Assembly (NCBI GenBank): GCA_016720935.1
Contig: JADKJP010000007.1
Location: 930,001 to 994,000, forward strand
DNA: 64,000 bases
Origin: Bacteroidota bacterium
Lineage (GTDB): Bacteria > Bacteroidota > Bacteroidia > AKYH767-A > 2013-40CM-41-45
Reading direction: 5' to 3'
In this document: one piece after another, positions 33,262-43,497 of the stretch
Layout: each line of letters begins with the position of its first letter
How positions within the stretch are numbered: the first letter of the stretch is position 1
The notes under the pieces: model-generated
Databases searched by the model: none
Seen by the model: the letters and a program-made list of their open reading frames with translations, nothing else
Told to the model about the DNA's origin: nothing
Position numbers and translations under genes: made by a program

Positions 33262-34356
33262 TCAGAAATAATGGACAGGATTCGTATTTACCCCGGTTAA
33301 GCGGACGGCAAAGGTAGAAAATTTTTTAAGAATCAGATCCCTAAACAGTTCGATGGTGAACTGTTCGCTCTCATAATGGCCAATATCGGTGATCAGGATG
33401 CGATTTTCGGCATCAAAAAACTGATGGTATTTGTAATCCGCTGTGATAAATGCCTGAGCACCAGCACGTATCGCATCTGAAAGCAGGAAGCTTCCAGAGC
33501 CTCCGCAAACCGCTACTTTTTCTATCTTCTTGTTAATCAATGATGTATGTCTAATGCAAGCTGTTTTCATCGTTTTCTTCACCATTTCAAGAAATTCTCT
33601 GGCTTCCAGAGGCTGTGAAAGGGTGCCAATCATGCCTGAACCGGTTTGTACATGATCATTTTCAAGCGAATACAAGTCGTAGGCGATTTCCTCGTAAGGA
33701 TGTGAAGATCGGAGAGCCTTCAGAATGGCGGATTCCATCCATTTTTCATAGATCACTTCGATGCGGGTTTCCGCTTCCTCGTGCAGTTTGCCGGGACTGC
33801 CGACATAGGGTTTCGTCTGATCATTTCCCCGAAACGTTCCTGTTCCGGGAACATTGAAACTACAGGAATCATAATTTCCGATACCTCCCGCGCCTGCATC
33901 AAACAAGGCTGAACGAACGATTTCAGCTTTGTCATGCGGACAAAAAGTAACGAGTTTCCGGAGCAGATTTTTTTTCGGAGAAAGGATTTCCAGTCCGCTC
34001 AAGCCCAGTGTTTCCGCGATCTTGCGGTTGACACCGTTACGGACATTGTCGAGATTGGTATGGGCGGCGTAAATGGCGATGTTGTTTCGAATAGCGGAGA
34101 TAACAGTGCGCTCGATGTAATTTTTCCCATTGAGCTTTTTCAATCCGCTAAAAATGATGGGATGATGGGCAATAACGAGGTTGCAGCCGGTCTGCACGGC
34201 CTCCGCGATGACCTCCTCCGTACTATCCAGGCAAAGCAGAACCCCGGTGATTTCCATGGACGGATCACCCACCAGTAAGCCGGCATTATCGTAGGATTCC
34301 TGCAGGGATAAGGGAGCAATTTGCTCCAGATAATCTGTCAATTCCTTGATCTTCAT
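33262..34356 (-). CDS. Nif3-like dinuclear metal protein (DUF34 family)
   Basis: ATG 34356 (MKIKELTDYLEQIAPLSLQE) is the family's normal start; 40 upstream in-frame codons are not conserved-looking. Two metal-ligand motifs are visible, LVIAHHPIIFSGL (about 65-77) and AAHTNLDN (about 96-103), with the C-terminal ligands H-Y-E near GHYESEQF. The long insert of about 365-residue members (GNYDSCSFNVPGTGTF, PIVYPI-like dimer domain) is present. The role is uncertain: proposed as a metal insertase or hydrolase, sometimes mislabelled GTP cyclohydrolase I type 2. It probably forms an operon with the zinc-ribbon gene. Confidence 0.9.
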   Translation of the reverse strand: MKIKELTDYLEQIAPLSLQESYDNAGLLVGDPSMEITGVLLCLDSTEEVIAEAVQTGCNLVIAHHPIIFSGLKKLNGKNYIERTVISAIRNNIAIYAAHTNLDNVRNGVNRKIAETLGLSGLEILSPKKNLLRKLVTFCPHDKAEIVRSALFDAGAGGIGNYDSCSFNVPGTGTFRGNDQTKPYVGSPGKLHEEAETRIEVIYEKWMESAILKALRSSHPYEEIAYDLYSLENDHVQTGSGMIGTLSQPLEAREFLEMVKKTMKTACIRHTSLINKKIEKVAVCGGSGSFLLSDAIRAGAQAFITADYKYHQFFDAENRILITDIGHYESEQFTIELFRDLILKKFSTFAVRLTGVNTNPVHYF

Positions 34357-34439
34357 AGCATCTTCGAAAATTGATATGAAATTCAATACTACAAAAAATT
34401 GCTTCAGGGCAATCATGCTAATTTTTGTAATTTGCCACG

Positions 34440-35543
34440 GTGCAAACGTTACGCAGACTATTATGGCCATTTTCACTTCTCTACGGAGTGATCATGCAGG
34501 TGAGGAATTTTCTTTTCGACAGGGGAATCATCAAATCCGCTTCATTTCCGGTTCCGGTTATTGGAATTGGCAACCTGAGCACAGGTGGTACGGGCAAAAC
34601 TCCGCATGTTGAATACCTCATTCGTTTGCTTCAAAAAGAGTACAAGATTGCCACGCTGAGTCGTGGTTATGGAAGGCATACCAAAGGCTTTTTACTTTTA
34701 AAATCACCGGCGAACACCTGGATGTATGGCGATGAGCCCATGCAATACTTTACCAAATTTCCGGGTGTACGCGTATCGGTAGGTGAAGACAGGACCGCGG
34801 CGATAGAAGAACTGATGCGTCTGAATCCGAAGATCGAAATCATTCTGATGGATGATGCCTTTCAGCACAGACATGTGAAACCCGGACATTCTATTTTGCT
34901 GATAGAATACGACAGCATCTTCAAAACAGATTTTATGTTGCCTGCCGGAAATTTACGGGAACCTTTCAGCGGTAAAAAACGTGCGGATACCATCATCATC
35001 ACCAAGTCGCCAAATATTCTTGTGCCGATAGAACGTAAACGTATACTGGAGAGACTTGAACCACTGGAACACCAGCAGGTATTTTTCTCATTTTATAAAT
35101 ACGGAGAATTTAACCGTGTGACGGGCAAACAAACAGGCATGCTGATGGGAGCCAGTTATTACATGGAGAAACGATTCACCATTCTGATGGTGACAGGAAT
35201 CGCGAATCCATCAGGGTTGTTGGAATACTTGCGGAGACATACTGATAAGCTGGAGACATTGATCTTCCCGGATCATCATGAATTTTCAACAAAAGACATC
35301 CGTAAGATTCAGGAGACCTTCGACAATATCGCCAATCAGAGCAAGATCATTGTGACCACAGAAAAAGACGCGATGCGATTGCAGAACCCGGAGTTGGAAC
35401 CATTGATCAGCAATCTTCCTTTGTTTTATTTACCTATTGAAGTTGCTTTTCACCAGGATGAAACCGGTTTTAATAACCGGATCATGGATTATCTCAAAAA
35501 AAATCCGCCGGCCAACCGGATGATTCAATCCAGCACACGATAG
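34440..35543 (+). CDS. lpxK: Tetraacyldisaccharide 4'-kinase (lipid A biosynthesis)
   Basis: This 367-residue inner-membrane kinase phosphorylates the 4' position of the lipid A precursor with ATP. The start is GTG 34440. A short hydrophobic N-terminal helix (WPFSLLYGVIMQVRNFLFD) precedes the P-loop GNLSTGGTGKTPHVEYL (about 43-59). Further motifs are TLSRGYGR, DEPMQYF, ILMDDAFQHR (Walker B-like D-D-x-F-Q-H) and FPDHHEFS. Length is normal. It is divergent from the Nif3-like gene, sharing an 83-bp intergenic region. Confidence 0.93.
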   Translation: MQTLRRLLWPFSLLYGVIMQVRNFLFDRGIIKSASFPVPVIGIGNLSTGGTGKTPHVEYLIRLLQKEYKIATLSRGYGRHTKGFLLLKSPANTWMYGDEPMQYFTKFPGVRVSVGEDRTAAIEELMRLNPKIEIILMDDAFQHRHVKPGHSILLIEYDSIFKTDFMLPAGNLREPFSGKKRADTIIITKSPNILVPIERKRILERLEPLEHQQVFFSFYKYGEFNRVTGKQTGMLMGASYYMEKRFTILMVTGIANPSGLLEYLRRHTDKLETLIFPDHHEFSTKDIRKIQETFDNIANQSKIIVTTEKDAMRLQNPELEPLISNLPLFYLPIEVAFHQDETGFNNRIMDYLKKNPPANRMIQSSTR

Positions 35544-35623
35544 TTTAACAGGTCAGCTATTTTTTCAGCTGCAGAATCAAGAAAAAATCTCCTTAACTTG
35601 TAGGCACATACAATAGCTAAAAA

Positions 35624-37021
35624 ATGAAAAAGACAATTCTACTTTGCCTGATGGTATTCCTTGCAATGGCAGGTCATGCTCAGTATGATCATCAGAATAT
35701 AAATTTGTTCAGCAATTTTGATGACCCGAATGTTACACCGGAACCAACCTATGGAATCCGTTATCAAAGTTGTTATGGATGGGCCAATCCAATTGATGGA
35801 AAAGAATATGGAATTATCGGATCTACATCCGGAACCTATATTATCGAAGTCACAGATCCAAGCAATATCGTACAACGGGATTATGTTCCGGGAAGACATA
35901 CTGATTGCATCTGGCATGAATTCAAAACCTACGGAAACTATCTCTATATCATCAGTGATGATGCCGGTAACAATAGTTTACAAATTGCCGATATGAGTTA
36001 CCTGCCGGATTCTGTGCATATCGTTTATGACGGAACCAGCGTATTTACGCATGCACATACTTTGTACATTGAAGGAGACAAACTATACGTAGCTTCAGTG
36101 GCTACTGGAAGTAATTATTCGTCCATGAATGTGTACACACTTGGAAATCCTGCTCTTCCGGTATTGCTTCGCCGACTTGATCAGGATTATCCGATCATCA
36201 ACCAGGTGCACGACATGTATGTTGTGCATGATACTGTATTTGCCTCCTGTGGATATGATGGTCTGCACATATACAAATACGATGAAAGCCTGAATCAGTT
36301 TTTAGAAATCGGAAATCTGACCACTTATCCTGATCAGGGATATAATCACAGTAGTTTTCTTTCGAAGGATCACAGCATGTTGTACATGTGTGATGAAGTA
36401 CCTGATGGTATGGCTATAAAAGTTGTGGATGTTACAGATGTAGCGAATCCGATTACCGTACATACCTTTTCTTCCAATCCTGGAAATACACCACACAATC
36501 CTTATGTAAAAGATGATATGCTGGTAATGGCGAATTACCAGGATGGAGTATACATCTATGACATTGGCACACCCTCTTTACCTGCACTGATGGGTTTCTT
36601 TGATACACATCCACAAAACACTCCGGGAACGTATCCGAGTCCGGCTTACGCCGGAGCATGGGCTGCCTACACCGATTTACCAAGCGGAGTAATACTGGCT
36701 AGTGATATGCAATTGGGTTTATTTGTGCTGGATATTTCACCCATTCTAAGTGTGAAAAACAATGCCGTAAAAGCTGAAGCACTTTCCATTTACCCAAATC
36801 CTGCCGCTGAATTTGTAAAAATAAAATTACCGGAAACGAGTCAGGCCATTACCGGTGCTCAGATCAGTGATCTTTCAGGAAGAATTATCAGAACAATCAA
36901 TTTGTCAAATACAAGTTTATCCGAATGTAAAATAAAAGTGGATGATCTTGTCCCCGGAATATATTTTGTGGACATCAAAACATCTTCTAAAACATACACG
37001 GGAAAAATTTGTGTCCGGTAA
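35624..37021 (+). CDS. Choice-of-anchor B secreted protein with T9SS sorting domain
   Basis: This 465-residue protein has a signal peptide (KKTILLCLMVFLAMAGHAQ) and LVIVD-type repeats of the choice-of-anchor B family: IIEVTDPSNIVQRDYVPG, LQIADMSYLPDS, VHDMYVVHDTVFASC, IKVVDVTDVANP and VYIYDIGTPS. The last 80 residues are a type IX secretion C-terminal domain (LSIYPNPAAEFVKIKLPE ... LVPGIYFVDIK). It is exported through the outer membrane by the type IX system; its specific substrate or ligand is unknown. Confidence 0.88.
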   Translation: MKKTILLCLMVFLAMAGHAQYDHQNINLFSNFDDPNVTPEPTYGIRYQSCYGWANPIDGKEYGIIGSTSGTYIIEVTDPSNIVQRDYVPGRHTDCIWHEFKTYGNYLYIISDDAGNNSLQIADMSYLPDSVHIVYDGTSVFTHAHTLYIEGDKLYVASVATGSNYSSMNVYTLGNPALPVLLRRLDQDYPIINQVHDMYVVHDTVFASCGYDGLHIYKYDESLNQFLEIGNLTTYPDQGYNHSSFLSKDHSMLYMCDEVPDGMAIKVVDVTDVANPITVHTFSSNPGNTPHNPYVKDDMLVMANYQDGVYIYDIGTPSLPALMGFFDTHPQNTPGTYPSPAYAGAWAAYTDLPSGVILASDMQLGLFVLDISPILSVKNNAVKAEALSIYPNPAAEFVKIKLPETSQAITGAQISDLSGRIIRTINLSNTSLSECKIKVDDLVPGIYFVDIKTSSKTYTGKICVR

Positions 37022-37091
37022 GTTGATTATCCATTCAAAATCCCGGGAGGGAAAAGCTGCAAATACATAATTGTTAAATCAAGAACTGCGA

Positions 37092-38198
37092 ATGAAAAAA
37101 ATTATCGGAATAGCGACATTGGTGATGCTGTTCATGAATGCCTGTTCAAACAAGGAGTCTGAAAGCGGAACGATTCATGGAAAATTTAAAAACGCGAGTG
37201 GTATCACCGTGTATTTTCAGAAAATAGTTGAGAATGGAGAGGAAACACTCGACTCCGCCAAAACAGATGCTGACGGGAACTTCAGTCTGCGTAACCTGGC
37301 GACAGGATTGGACTACTACATGGTGCGTACCAACCCTGCCAATGTCATTTTTCTTGTGTTGAAAGGCGGTGAGAATATTGAATTGTCGGGCGACGCCAAC
37401 AATGTAGAGCAAACCTATACAGTAAGTGGTTCGGATGATTCAGAATTGCTCAAGGAACTCAGACAATATGAGAAAAATCTTGGCGATTCATTGAATAAAG
37501 TATATGCGACTTTTCGTGAAGAGAACCCTTACAGAAAAGATTCTGCGGGAGCTGCTTTGCAAAAGCATTACACGGAAACGATGTCTTCTTTTTCAAAAAA
37601 ATTCATCGACAAGCATTTGAATTCTATCGTTTCGCTTTCGGCTACAAAATTTTTGAATCAACAATCATCCATGGAATTGCTCGTGAAACTGGAATCCACA
37701 TTGGCCAAGCAGTATCCGGAGAATAAATATGTGCAGGATTTCAAAGCGTTGATGAGTGATTTGCAAAAACTTCCTCCGGGAAGTGAAGCGCCGGAAATTA
37801 ATCTTTCATCACCGGACGGAGAAAAAATCGCTTTATCCTCACTACGAGGAAAAGTAGTTCTCATAGATTTCTGGGCCAGCTGGTGCGGACCCTGCCGCAG
37901 GGAGAATCCAAATATTGTGAGGTTGTTTCAAAAGTATAAGGACCGTGGTTTTATGATTTACGGAGTTTCACTTGATGAAAATCTGGATTCCTGGAAAGCA
38001 GCCATTCAGAAGGATGGCATCACCTGGCCTCAGGTGAGTGAACTGAAGAAATGGGAAAGCAAAGTGGTGAAGGATTATAGCATCGAAGCCATTCCATACA
38101 GCGTTCTCATTGATCAGAATGGAAAGATCATCGCGAAAGGTCTGAAGAGTGAAGAACTTGACCTCAAACTGATGGAATTATTGGGGAAAAATTCCTGA
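37092..38198 (+). CDS. Thioredoxin-family lipoprotein (TlpA/DUF4369)
   Basis: ATG 37092 gives a lipoprotein signal (KKIIGIATLVMLFMNAC). Residues 25-125 are a DUF4369 beta domain (GTIHGKFKNASGITVYFQ), followed by a helical linker. The C-terminal thioredoxin fold carries the redox motif WASWCGPCRREN (about 263-274) and the cis-Pro in EAIPYSVLID. It is expected to act as an envelope thiol-disulphide oxidoreductase on cytochromes or other secreted proteins. Confidence 0.9.
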   Translation: MKKIIGIATLVMLFMNACSNKESESGTIHGKFKNASGITVYFQKIVENGEETLDSAKTDADGNFSLRNLATGLDYYMVRTNPANVIFLVLKGGENIELSGDANNVEQTYTVSGSDDSELLKELRQYEKNLGDSLNKVYATFREENPYRKDSAGAALQKHYTETMSSFSKKFIDKHLNSIVSLSATKFLNQQSSMELLVKLESTLAKQYPENKYVQDFKALMSDLQKLPPGSEAPEINLSSPDGEKIALSSLRGKVVLIDFWASWCGPCRRENPNIVRLFQKYKDRGFMIYGVSLDENLDSWKAAIQKDGITWPQVSELKKWESKVVKDYSIEAIPYSVLIDQNGKIIAKGLKSEELDLKLMELLGKNS

Positions 38199-38243
38199 TC
38201 CCCTCCTCCGCTTTATTCAAATTTGCTCGTACTTTGCACAGGT

Positions 38244-41200
38244 ATGTCCCGGCTGTTTACTTTAATCACACTTGTATTTATTTTTTTTAGGAAAAAGTTG
38301 CGCACAGCTGTGTTCCTGATATTATTTGTATTGATCATACCGCAGAAGAGTGATGCACAGGAATATTTTCAGCAGGATGTTCATTACAAAATTGATGTAA
38401 AGCTGGATGACAAAAAGCATCAGCTTTCCGCTTACGAAGAAATCATTTACAAAAACAACAGCAAGCAGACACTTACAGAGCTGTATTTTCATTTGTGGCC
38501 AAATGCTTATTCGAATGAGAATACGGCCTTGGGAAATGAATTCTATAAGAATGGAGACGAGAGTTACCGTCGGTTAAGAGAAAAATCCCGCGGATCCATT
38601 GACTCACTGGATTTTCGTGTGAATCAGGAAACAGTGAACTGGTCATTGCTCACGGATACAATTGATATTTGCAAAATAAAACTCAACCGTCCTTTATTGC
38701 CCGGTGATTCGATCAGCATCAGTACACCTTTCAGGGTCAAAATTCCCGACGCGAATTTATCGAGATTGGGGCATTCGGGTCAGGCTTATTTTATTTCACA
38801 GTGGTATCCCAAACCGGCGGTTTATGATGTGAATGGCTGGAATTATTTTTCTTATCTCGACAAAGGTGAATATTACAGTGAGTTCGGAACTTTTGATGTA
38901 ACGCTGACGCTTCCGCAGAACTATGTTGTTGGCGCCACCGGAACTCTTGTGAATAATCCTTCCGAAGAAGAATGGTTGAACAGCAAAGCGAAAGAAACTT
39001 CAGGGATGGATGAATTTCCTGCTGATATGAGTTTCCCGCCGAGTAGTCAGGAAACAAAAACCTTGCATTATCACCAGGAAAATATTCACGACTTCGCCTG
39101 GTTTGCCGACAAGCGCTGGCATGTATTAAAAGGTGATGCGGAATTACCCGGTTCCGGAAAACGCGTCACCACCTGGGCATTTTTTACAAATGCGGAACCG
39201 GAGCGTTGGAAAAAAGCGCCTGAATATCTTAGACACAGCATTGAATACGGATCAAAATGGATGGGTGATTATCCTTACTCACAGGTGAGCGCGGTGGATG
39301 TAGGTTATGCCTCCGGAAGCGGAATGGAATACCCGATGATCACAGCGATTGGAACGGAAGGAAGTGATTTCGGTTTAGAAGATGTAATTGTGCATGAAGT
39401 TGGACACAACTGGTTCTATGGTATTCTTGGATCGAACGAACGTCTGCATCCCTGGATGGATGAAGGCCTGACCATGTTTTTTGAAACGAGATATATTTAT
39501 ACAAAATACACGGCCACTCCAAAATCACAGGAGCAGACTTTTTATCGTGCAGGCAAAATCGGGAAATATGTAGGCTTAGCTACTCTTAATTTACGAAGAT
39601 CAAATTATCTGGCTTATCTGAGTGGAGCAAGAGAAAACAGTGATCAATCGCCGGATTTGTCTTCTGAAAAATATTCGTACGCGAGCTACCATGAAGATGT
39701 ATACAGAAAAACAGCGCTTGGATTCGAACACCTCCTCTCCTATCTCGGCGACAGTTTGTTTGATGTGGCGATGCGTGCTTATTATTCAGAATGGAAGTTT
39801 AAACATCCGCAGCCTTCTGATATAAAAAAATCATTTGAATCGACGACAGGTAAAAACCTTGCCTGGTTGTTTGATGATTTTCTGGAGAATACAAAAAAAT
39901 CAGATTACGCTATCACCTGTGTTCGTCTGAATTCAGCAGGTAATTACAAAGTGACGCTCAAAAACAAAGGCTGTGTAACAGCGCCGCTTACATTGAATGG
40001 AATTCACAATGGTGAGATTACGCAAACAATAAAGCTTGAAGGATTTTCCGGTAAAAAGACTGTTGATGTTTCCCTGCGATTCCTGTGAAGCATTTCGTAT
40101 TGATGCTGCGCAAAGAGAACTGGAATTGAGAAGGAAGAACAACATTATCCGCACGACAGGAATTTTGCGTGGACTGGAACGCCTGAAGATTCAATTTCCG
40201 GCAGCAGTCGAAAATCCTGAACGCACACAGATCTTTCTCTCTCCGATTGCAGGGTGGAATGCTTACAACCAGGTGATGGCCGGAGCAGCGGTGTATAATA
40301 TTTTTAGTCCGGAGAAAAAATTTGAGTATGTTCTTGCACCGATGTATTCATTCCGACTTCAGGAAATTGCAGGTGAAGGACAGATTCGTTATCATTTATA
40401 TCCATACAATAATTTCATACAAAAGATCACTTTGCAGAGCGGTCTGAGCCGTTATGCGTATGCAGATGATGTTTACGACAACGATGTATACAACATTCAC
40501 TACTCCTCCACTTTACATTTTACAAAGCTTGACAACCGTATTCAGTTTTTGTTCAGAAATAACGATCTAAAAGAACAGCTGACACAGACCATCACTTTGC
40601 GACATCTTTACATTGAAAGAATTATGCCTTACGGATTACAGCCTCCGTATACTGATTTTATGATTCATAAATTCTCCACTAAAAAGGAGAAACTGAATTA
40701 TTTCCAGCTGGAAGCGGAATCTGTGAATAAAAATGAATTTTACTCGAATTCACAAAAGGTTTCATTCACGATCGGTAAAGAATTTCACAAGGTATTTCTG
40801 GAAACAAAAAATTTCCTTTCTTACGGTAAAGCCAACAAAGGACTGGACATTCGTTTGTTTGTAGGCGCGATGAAAATTTCGGAAAAGAGTACCAGCCGGA
40901 TAGATTACAACATGCGTCTGAGCGGTACCGATGGTAGTCACGATTACTTCTTCGACGAAATTTTCCCGGGAAGAAATATGGATCATGGAATCTGGGCACA
41001 GCAGTTTTTACTGGCGGATGCAGGATTCAAAATGCCAACCTTGTTTTACCGTAAGGCAAATCAATGGATGGTTGGGGTGAATTTATCGACCACATTGCCG
41101 GGAATCCTGCCATTCAAGCTGTTCGCGGATGTGGGCTCATTTAACGACGCGTATAAAGGATATCCAAAAGCACGTTCAATTTCCTGGGAATGGGGTGTTG

Positions 41201-41370
41201 AATTGCCGGTAATAAAGGATATTTTTGTGCTCTATTTCCCGATTACCTATTCAGAGGACCTCAAATACATTGTTGACCAGCAGGAATTGCATTACGGAAA
41301 CCTTGTGCGTTTTGAGTTACACCTGAAAAAATTAAACCCGCTGGAATTTTTCCGCAGTATTAAATTCTAA
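38244..41370 (+). CDS. M1-family metallopeptidase, one frameshift
   Basis: The first frame gives a signal peptide ending PQKSDAQ, an N-terminal beta domain (QLSAYEEIIYKNNS, YFHLWPNAY) and the gluzincin site VIVHEVGHNWFYGIL, with the downstream Glu in HPWMDEGLTMFFETRY. The frame closes at 40088. The next frame picks up directly as CDSCEAFRIDAAQRELELR and IPEKKF-like barrel-rich sequence to 41370. One extra C near 40073 explains the break. The joined protein of about 1040 residues has the length and C-terminal region usual for Bacteroidota M1 peptidases. It is an envelope aminopeptidase; the frameshift is probably a sequence error. Confidence 0.82.
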
Positions 41371-42125
41371 TTGAAGACAGGAAAAAAAATATACTTCGCA
41401 TCCGACTTCCATCTGGGAGTGCCTACGTATGAGAAGAGCCTTGAGCGCGAAAAACGTTTGGTTGCATTTCTTGATTCCATCAAAGGTGATGTGGAAGAAT
41501 TGTATCTGCTGGGTGATGTTTTTGATTTCTGGTTTGAATACAAAACAGTTGTTCCTCGTGGCTATGTCAGGCTGCTGGGCAAACTGGCCGAGCTGAGTGA
41601 TGCCGGCATTCCTATTCATTATTTTACGGGCAACCACGACATGTGGACATTTGATTATTTGCAAAAGAACTGAATGTAAAAATCTACAGAGCTCCGGTGG
41701 AAGCTAGTTATAATGGCAAATCTTTTTACATTGGTCATGGTGATGGATTGGGTCCGGGAGATCACGGTTATAAATTTCTGAAGAAAGTTTTTGCTTCACC
41801 ATTGTGTCAGTGGTTGTTTGCGCGCTTGCATCCGAATTTCGGGATTGGCATCGCGAATTATTTTTCAAGAAAAAGCCGGATTGCTACCGGGACTGTTGAT
41901 GAGAAATTTCTAGGGGAAGAAAAAGAGTGGCTGGTGATTCACAGCAAAGAATTGCTGGAGAAAAAACATTATGACTATCTGATTTTCGGGCATCGTCATT
42001 TGCCTTTGGATATGCTTATTAATGGCAAGAGCAGGTATATCAATCTGGGAGACTGGATCAAATACAATACGTATGGTGTTTTTGACGGGGAAAAGATGGA
42101 GTTGAAAGTATATGGGGAGTCCTGA
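41371..42125 (+). CDS. UDP-2,3-diacylglucosamine diphosphatase-like phosphoesterase, one frameshift
   Basis: The start is a TTG at 41371, one base after the M1 peptidase stop. Metallophosphoesterase motifs appear in order: IYFASDFHLGVPT, LLGDVFDFWFEY and FTGNHDMWTFDYLQK. At 41668 one G is missing, closing the frame. The next frame continues ELNVKIYRAPVEASYNGKSF, YIGHGDGLGPGD and FGHRHLPLDM. Joined, it is about 251 residues, the size of LpxH/LpxH2-type enzymes that hydrolyse UDP-2,3-diacylglucosamine in lipid A synthesis. This function is essential, so a sequencing error is more likely than inactivation. Confidence 0.8.
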
Positions 42126-42253
42126 TGGATCGGAATCCTTTTAAGATCCCTGGCAATAGTTTTTAGTGGAGTTATTGCCACGAATGCACGAATTCAGAGC
42201 TTGTATTTTATTTGAGGGAGAATATCTGGAAACAAATCATTATTTTGGGGATC

Positions 42254-42703
42254 ATGAAAAGTAAGTGGGCATTTTGTTTAAGTGGTTTTCTGCTTCTCTT
42301 TGCTGTGGAGCAAGGGATGGCTCAAAAGAAGAGTCCGATTCGCCCGCCGAAGCAGGTTGTTGATTCGTTTCACAAGTTTTATCCATATACCAAAAAGCCT
42401 GTCTGGTCAAAGACCAACACTGAAACATTTGAAGCACGTTTTCCCTGGCAGGGATCCACTGCATTGTTAGTTCTGGACAAAAAAGGCAACTGGCTTCAAA
42501 GAAAGATGGAAGTTGGCAGAAATGAAATGCCGGTATCAATCATGAATTTTGTGGATCAGAATTTCCCGGGCTCCATGCCGGATGCAGTGTATGTGACTTA
42601 TCTTCCGGATGCCAAATCAACCTTTTACGAGTTGAAAATTGTGGGCAGGGTATTTCATTTCAATGACCACGGGAAGTTGATGGAGGAAGTGGAGGGGAAG
42701 TAG
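42254..42703 (+). CDS. Secreted PepSY-like (DUF2874-type) protein
   Basis: ATG 42254 gives the signal peptide KSKWAFCLSGFLLLFAVEQG with cleavage after MAQ; the 14 upstream codons are not needed. The mature 125-residue protein has the PepSY-like pattern: VVDSFHKFYPYTKKPVWSKT, YEARF-like FEARFPWQGSTALLVLDKKG, then IMNFVDQNFPGSMPDAVY and TFYELKIVGRVFHFNDHGKL. These small periplasmic proteins are of unknown role, possibly inhibitory or ligand binding. Confidence 0.75.
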   Translation: MKSKWAFCLSGFLLLFAVEQGMAQKKSPIRPPKQVVDSFHKFYPYTKKPVWSKTNTETFEARFPWQGSTALLVLDKKGNWLQRKMEVGRNEMPVSIMNFVDQNFPGSMPDAVYVTYLPDAKSTFYELKIVGRVFHFNDHGKLMEEVEGK

Positions 42704-42783
42704 AGAGGAGTGTGGTGAGTGTGGGGTGTGAGTGTGGGTGGGTGTGAGTGTGGGGTGTGGGTGTGAGTGTGGGTGTGTGGTTT
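42703..42783. repeat. GT-rich short tandem repeat
   Basis: Alternating GTGTGAG / GTGTGGG / GTGTGGT units, roughly heptameric with phase slips, begin right at the stop of the PepSY-like gene. The rest of the gap up to the tRNA-Asp promoter holds no gene. Confidence 0.75.
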
Positions 42784-42901
42784 GGAGTTTTTCTTTTTGC
42801 TAATGAACTGGTAACTACAGGCTTCTATCTTTTGTTACATTTCTTTGTGAACCAAACCATTACATCCTGACCAGAAATCGAAAAGAAAATCGAAAAGAAT
42901 T

Positions 42902-42930
42902 TTGTTTTTATGTGATTTTCGCTATTTTTG
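42902..42930 (+). promoter_or_regulatory. Promoter of tRNA-Asp
   Basis: TTG (42902-42904), 18 bases, then TATTTTTG (42923-42930) is a full Bacteroidota-type promoter about 85 bases upstream of tRNA-Asp. It would drive tRNA-Asp and, by read-through of the terminators, the nuclease array. Confidence 0.65.
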
Positions 42931-43014
42931 CAATCCCAAATTTGGAGGCATTGTTCGTAGGGATTGGGGAACAAGTTAGTTTCGAGTAGACGTTCATTTT
43001 ATAGATTAAATATT

Positions 43015-43088
43015 GGTTCGGTAGTTCAGCTGGTTAGAATACATGCCTGTCACGCATGGGGTCGCGGGTTCGAGTCCCGTCCGGACCG
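43015..43088 (+). tRNA. tRNA-Asp (anticodon GUC)
   Basis: This complete 74-nt tRNA has acceptor GGTTCGG/CCGGACC (with one G-U), D-arm GTTCAGCTGGTTAGAAT, and anticodon arm CATGC CTGTCAC GCATG giving anticodon GTC. The T-arm is GCGGG TTCGAGT CCCGT and the discriminator is G. No CCA is encoded. It is the intact parent of the partial copies at 43385, 44008, 44366 and 44724. Confidence 0.95.
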
Positions 43089-43097
43089 CTTAATTTG

Positions 43098-43127
43098 AAA
43101 GTCACCTCAAAAAGGTGGCTTTTTTTT
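43098..43127 (+). terminator. Terminator after tRNA-Asp (first of the array)
   Basis: AAGTCACCT, a short A-rich loop, AGGTGGCTT and a T-run form a strong terminator. The same hairpin recurs at the start of each array unit (near 43456, 43769, 44079 and 44437). Confidence 0.85.
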
Positions 43128-43140
43128 ATGTCCATAAATT

Positions 43141-43389
43141 ATGTTTTTTGTTTACATCATTTATAGTTCGTCACACGATGTGTACTACAAGGGTGTTTCG
43201 GAGGAACCACTTCGACGATTGGAAGAGCACAATTCAGATCGGTCGAGATACACAAGTGGAAAAGGTCCATGGGAATTGGTTTATACAGAGCAATTACCTA
43301 CTAAGCGTGACGCATTGATTAGAGAGAAGCAGATTAAGAAGTGGAATCGAGAAACGATTGAACGAGCAATTAGTACACACAAGAGTTAG
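43141..43389 (+). CDS. GIY-YIG endonuclease, array copy 1 (intact)
   Basis: This single-domain 82-residue nuclease of the UvrC-N-terminal/YhbQ-like type has the GIY-equivalent VYII (4-7), the YIG-equivalent YYKG (15-18), the catalytic Arg region LRRLEEHN (24-31), W-E-L-V-Y-T-E and the basic C-terminal KQIKKWNRETIERAI. The last two codons, AGT TAG, overlap the GTTAG of the tRNA-Asp tail, so the tail supplies the stop codon. Comparable proteins are encoded beside tRNA and rRNA genes in many Bacteroidota. DNA cleavage near tRNA-Asp is inferred. Confidence 0.88.
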   Translation: MFFVYIIYSSSHDVYYKGVSEEPLRRLEEHNSDRSRYTSGKGPWELVYTEQLPTKRDALIREKQIKKWNRETIERAISTHKS

Positions 43390-43447
43390 AATACATGCCT
43401 GTCATCTCGTCGATAGACGAGACGGGTTCGAGTCCCGTCCGGACCGC
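43385..43447 (+). ncRNA. tRNA-Asp 3' tail, copy 1 (partial tRNA-like)
   Basis: The first 20 nt (GTTAGAATACATGCCTGTCA) and last 25 nt match tRNA-Asp 43033-43089. Between them TCTCGTC-GATA-GACGAGA, a perfect 7-bp hairpin, replaces CGCATGGGGTCG. The T-stem is improved to a full Watson-Crick helix. Without the 5' acceptor strand and the 3' half of the anticodon stem it cannot be a working tRNA. Confidence 0.75.
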
Positions 43448-43497
43448 TTAATTTGAAAGTCACCTCAAAAAGGTGGCTTTTTTTATGTCCATAAATT

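Noticed and set aside
43115..43318. Alternative 67-codon frame overlapping each GIY-YIG gene (beginning MAFFYVHKLCF)
   Set aside because: It repeats only because the array repeats; the 82-codon frame carries the GIY-YIG motifs and silent-site changes, this one does not.
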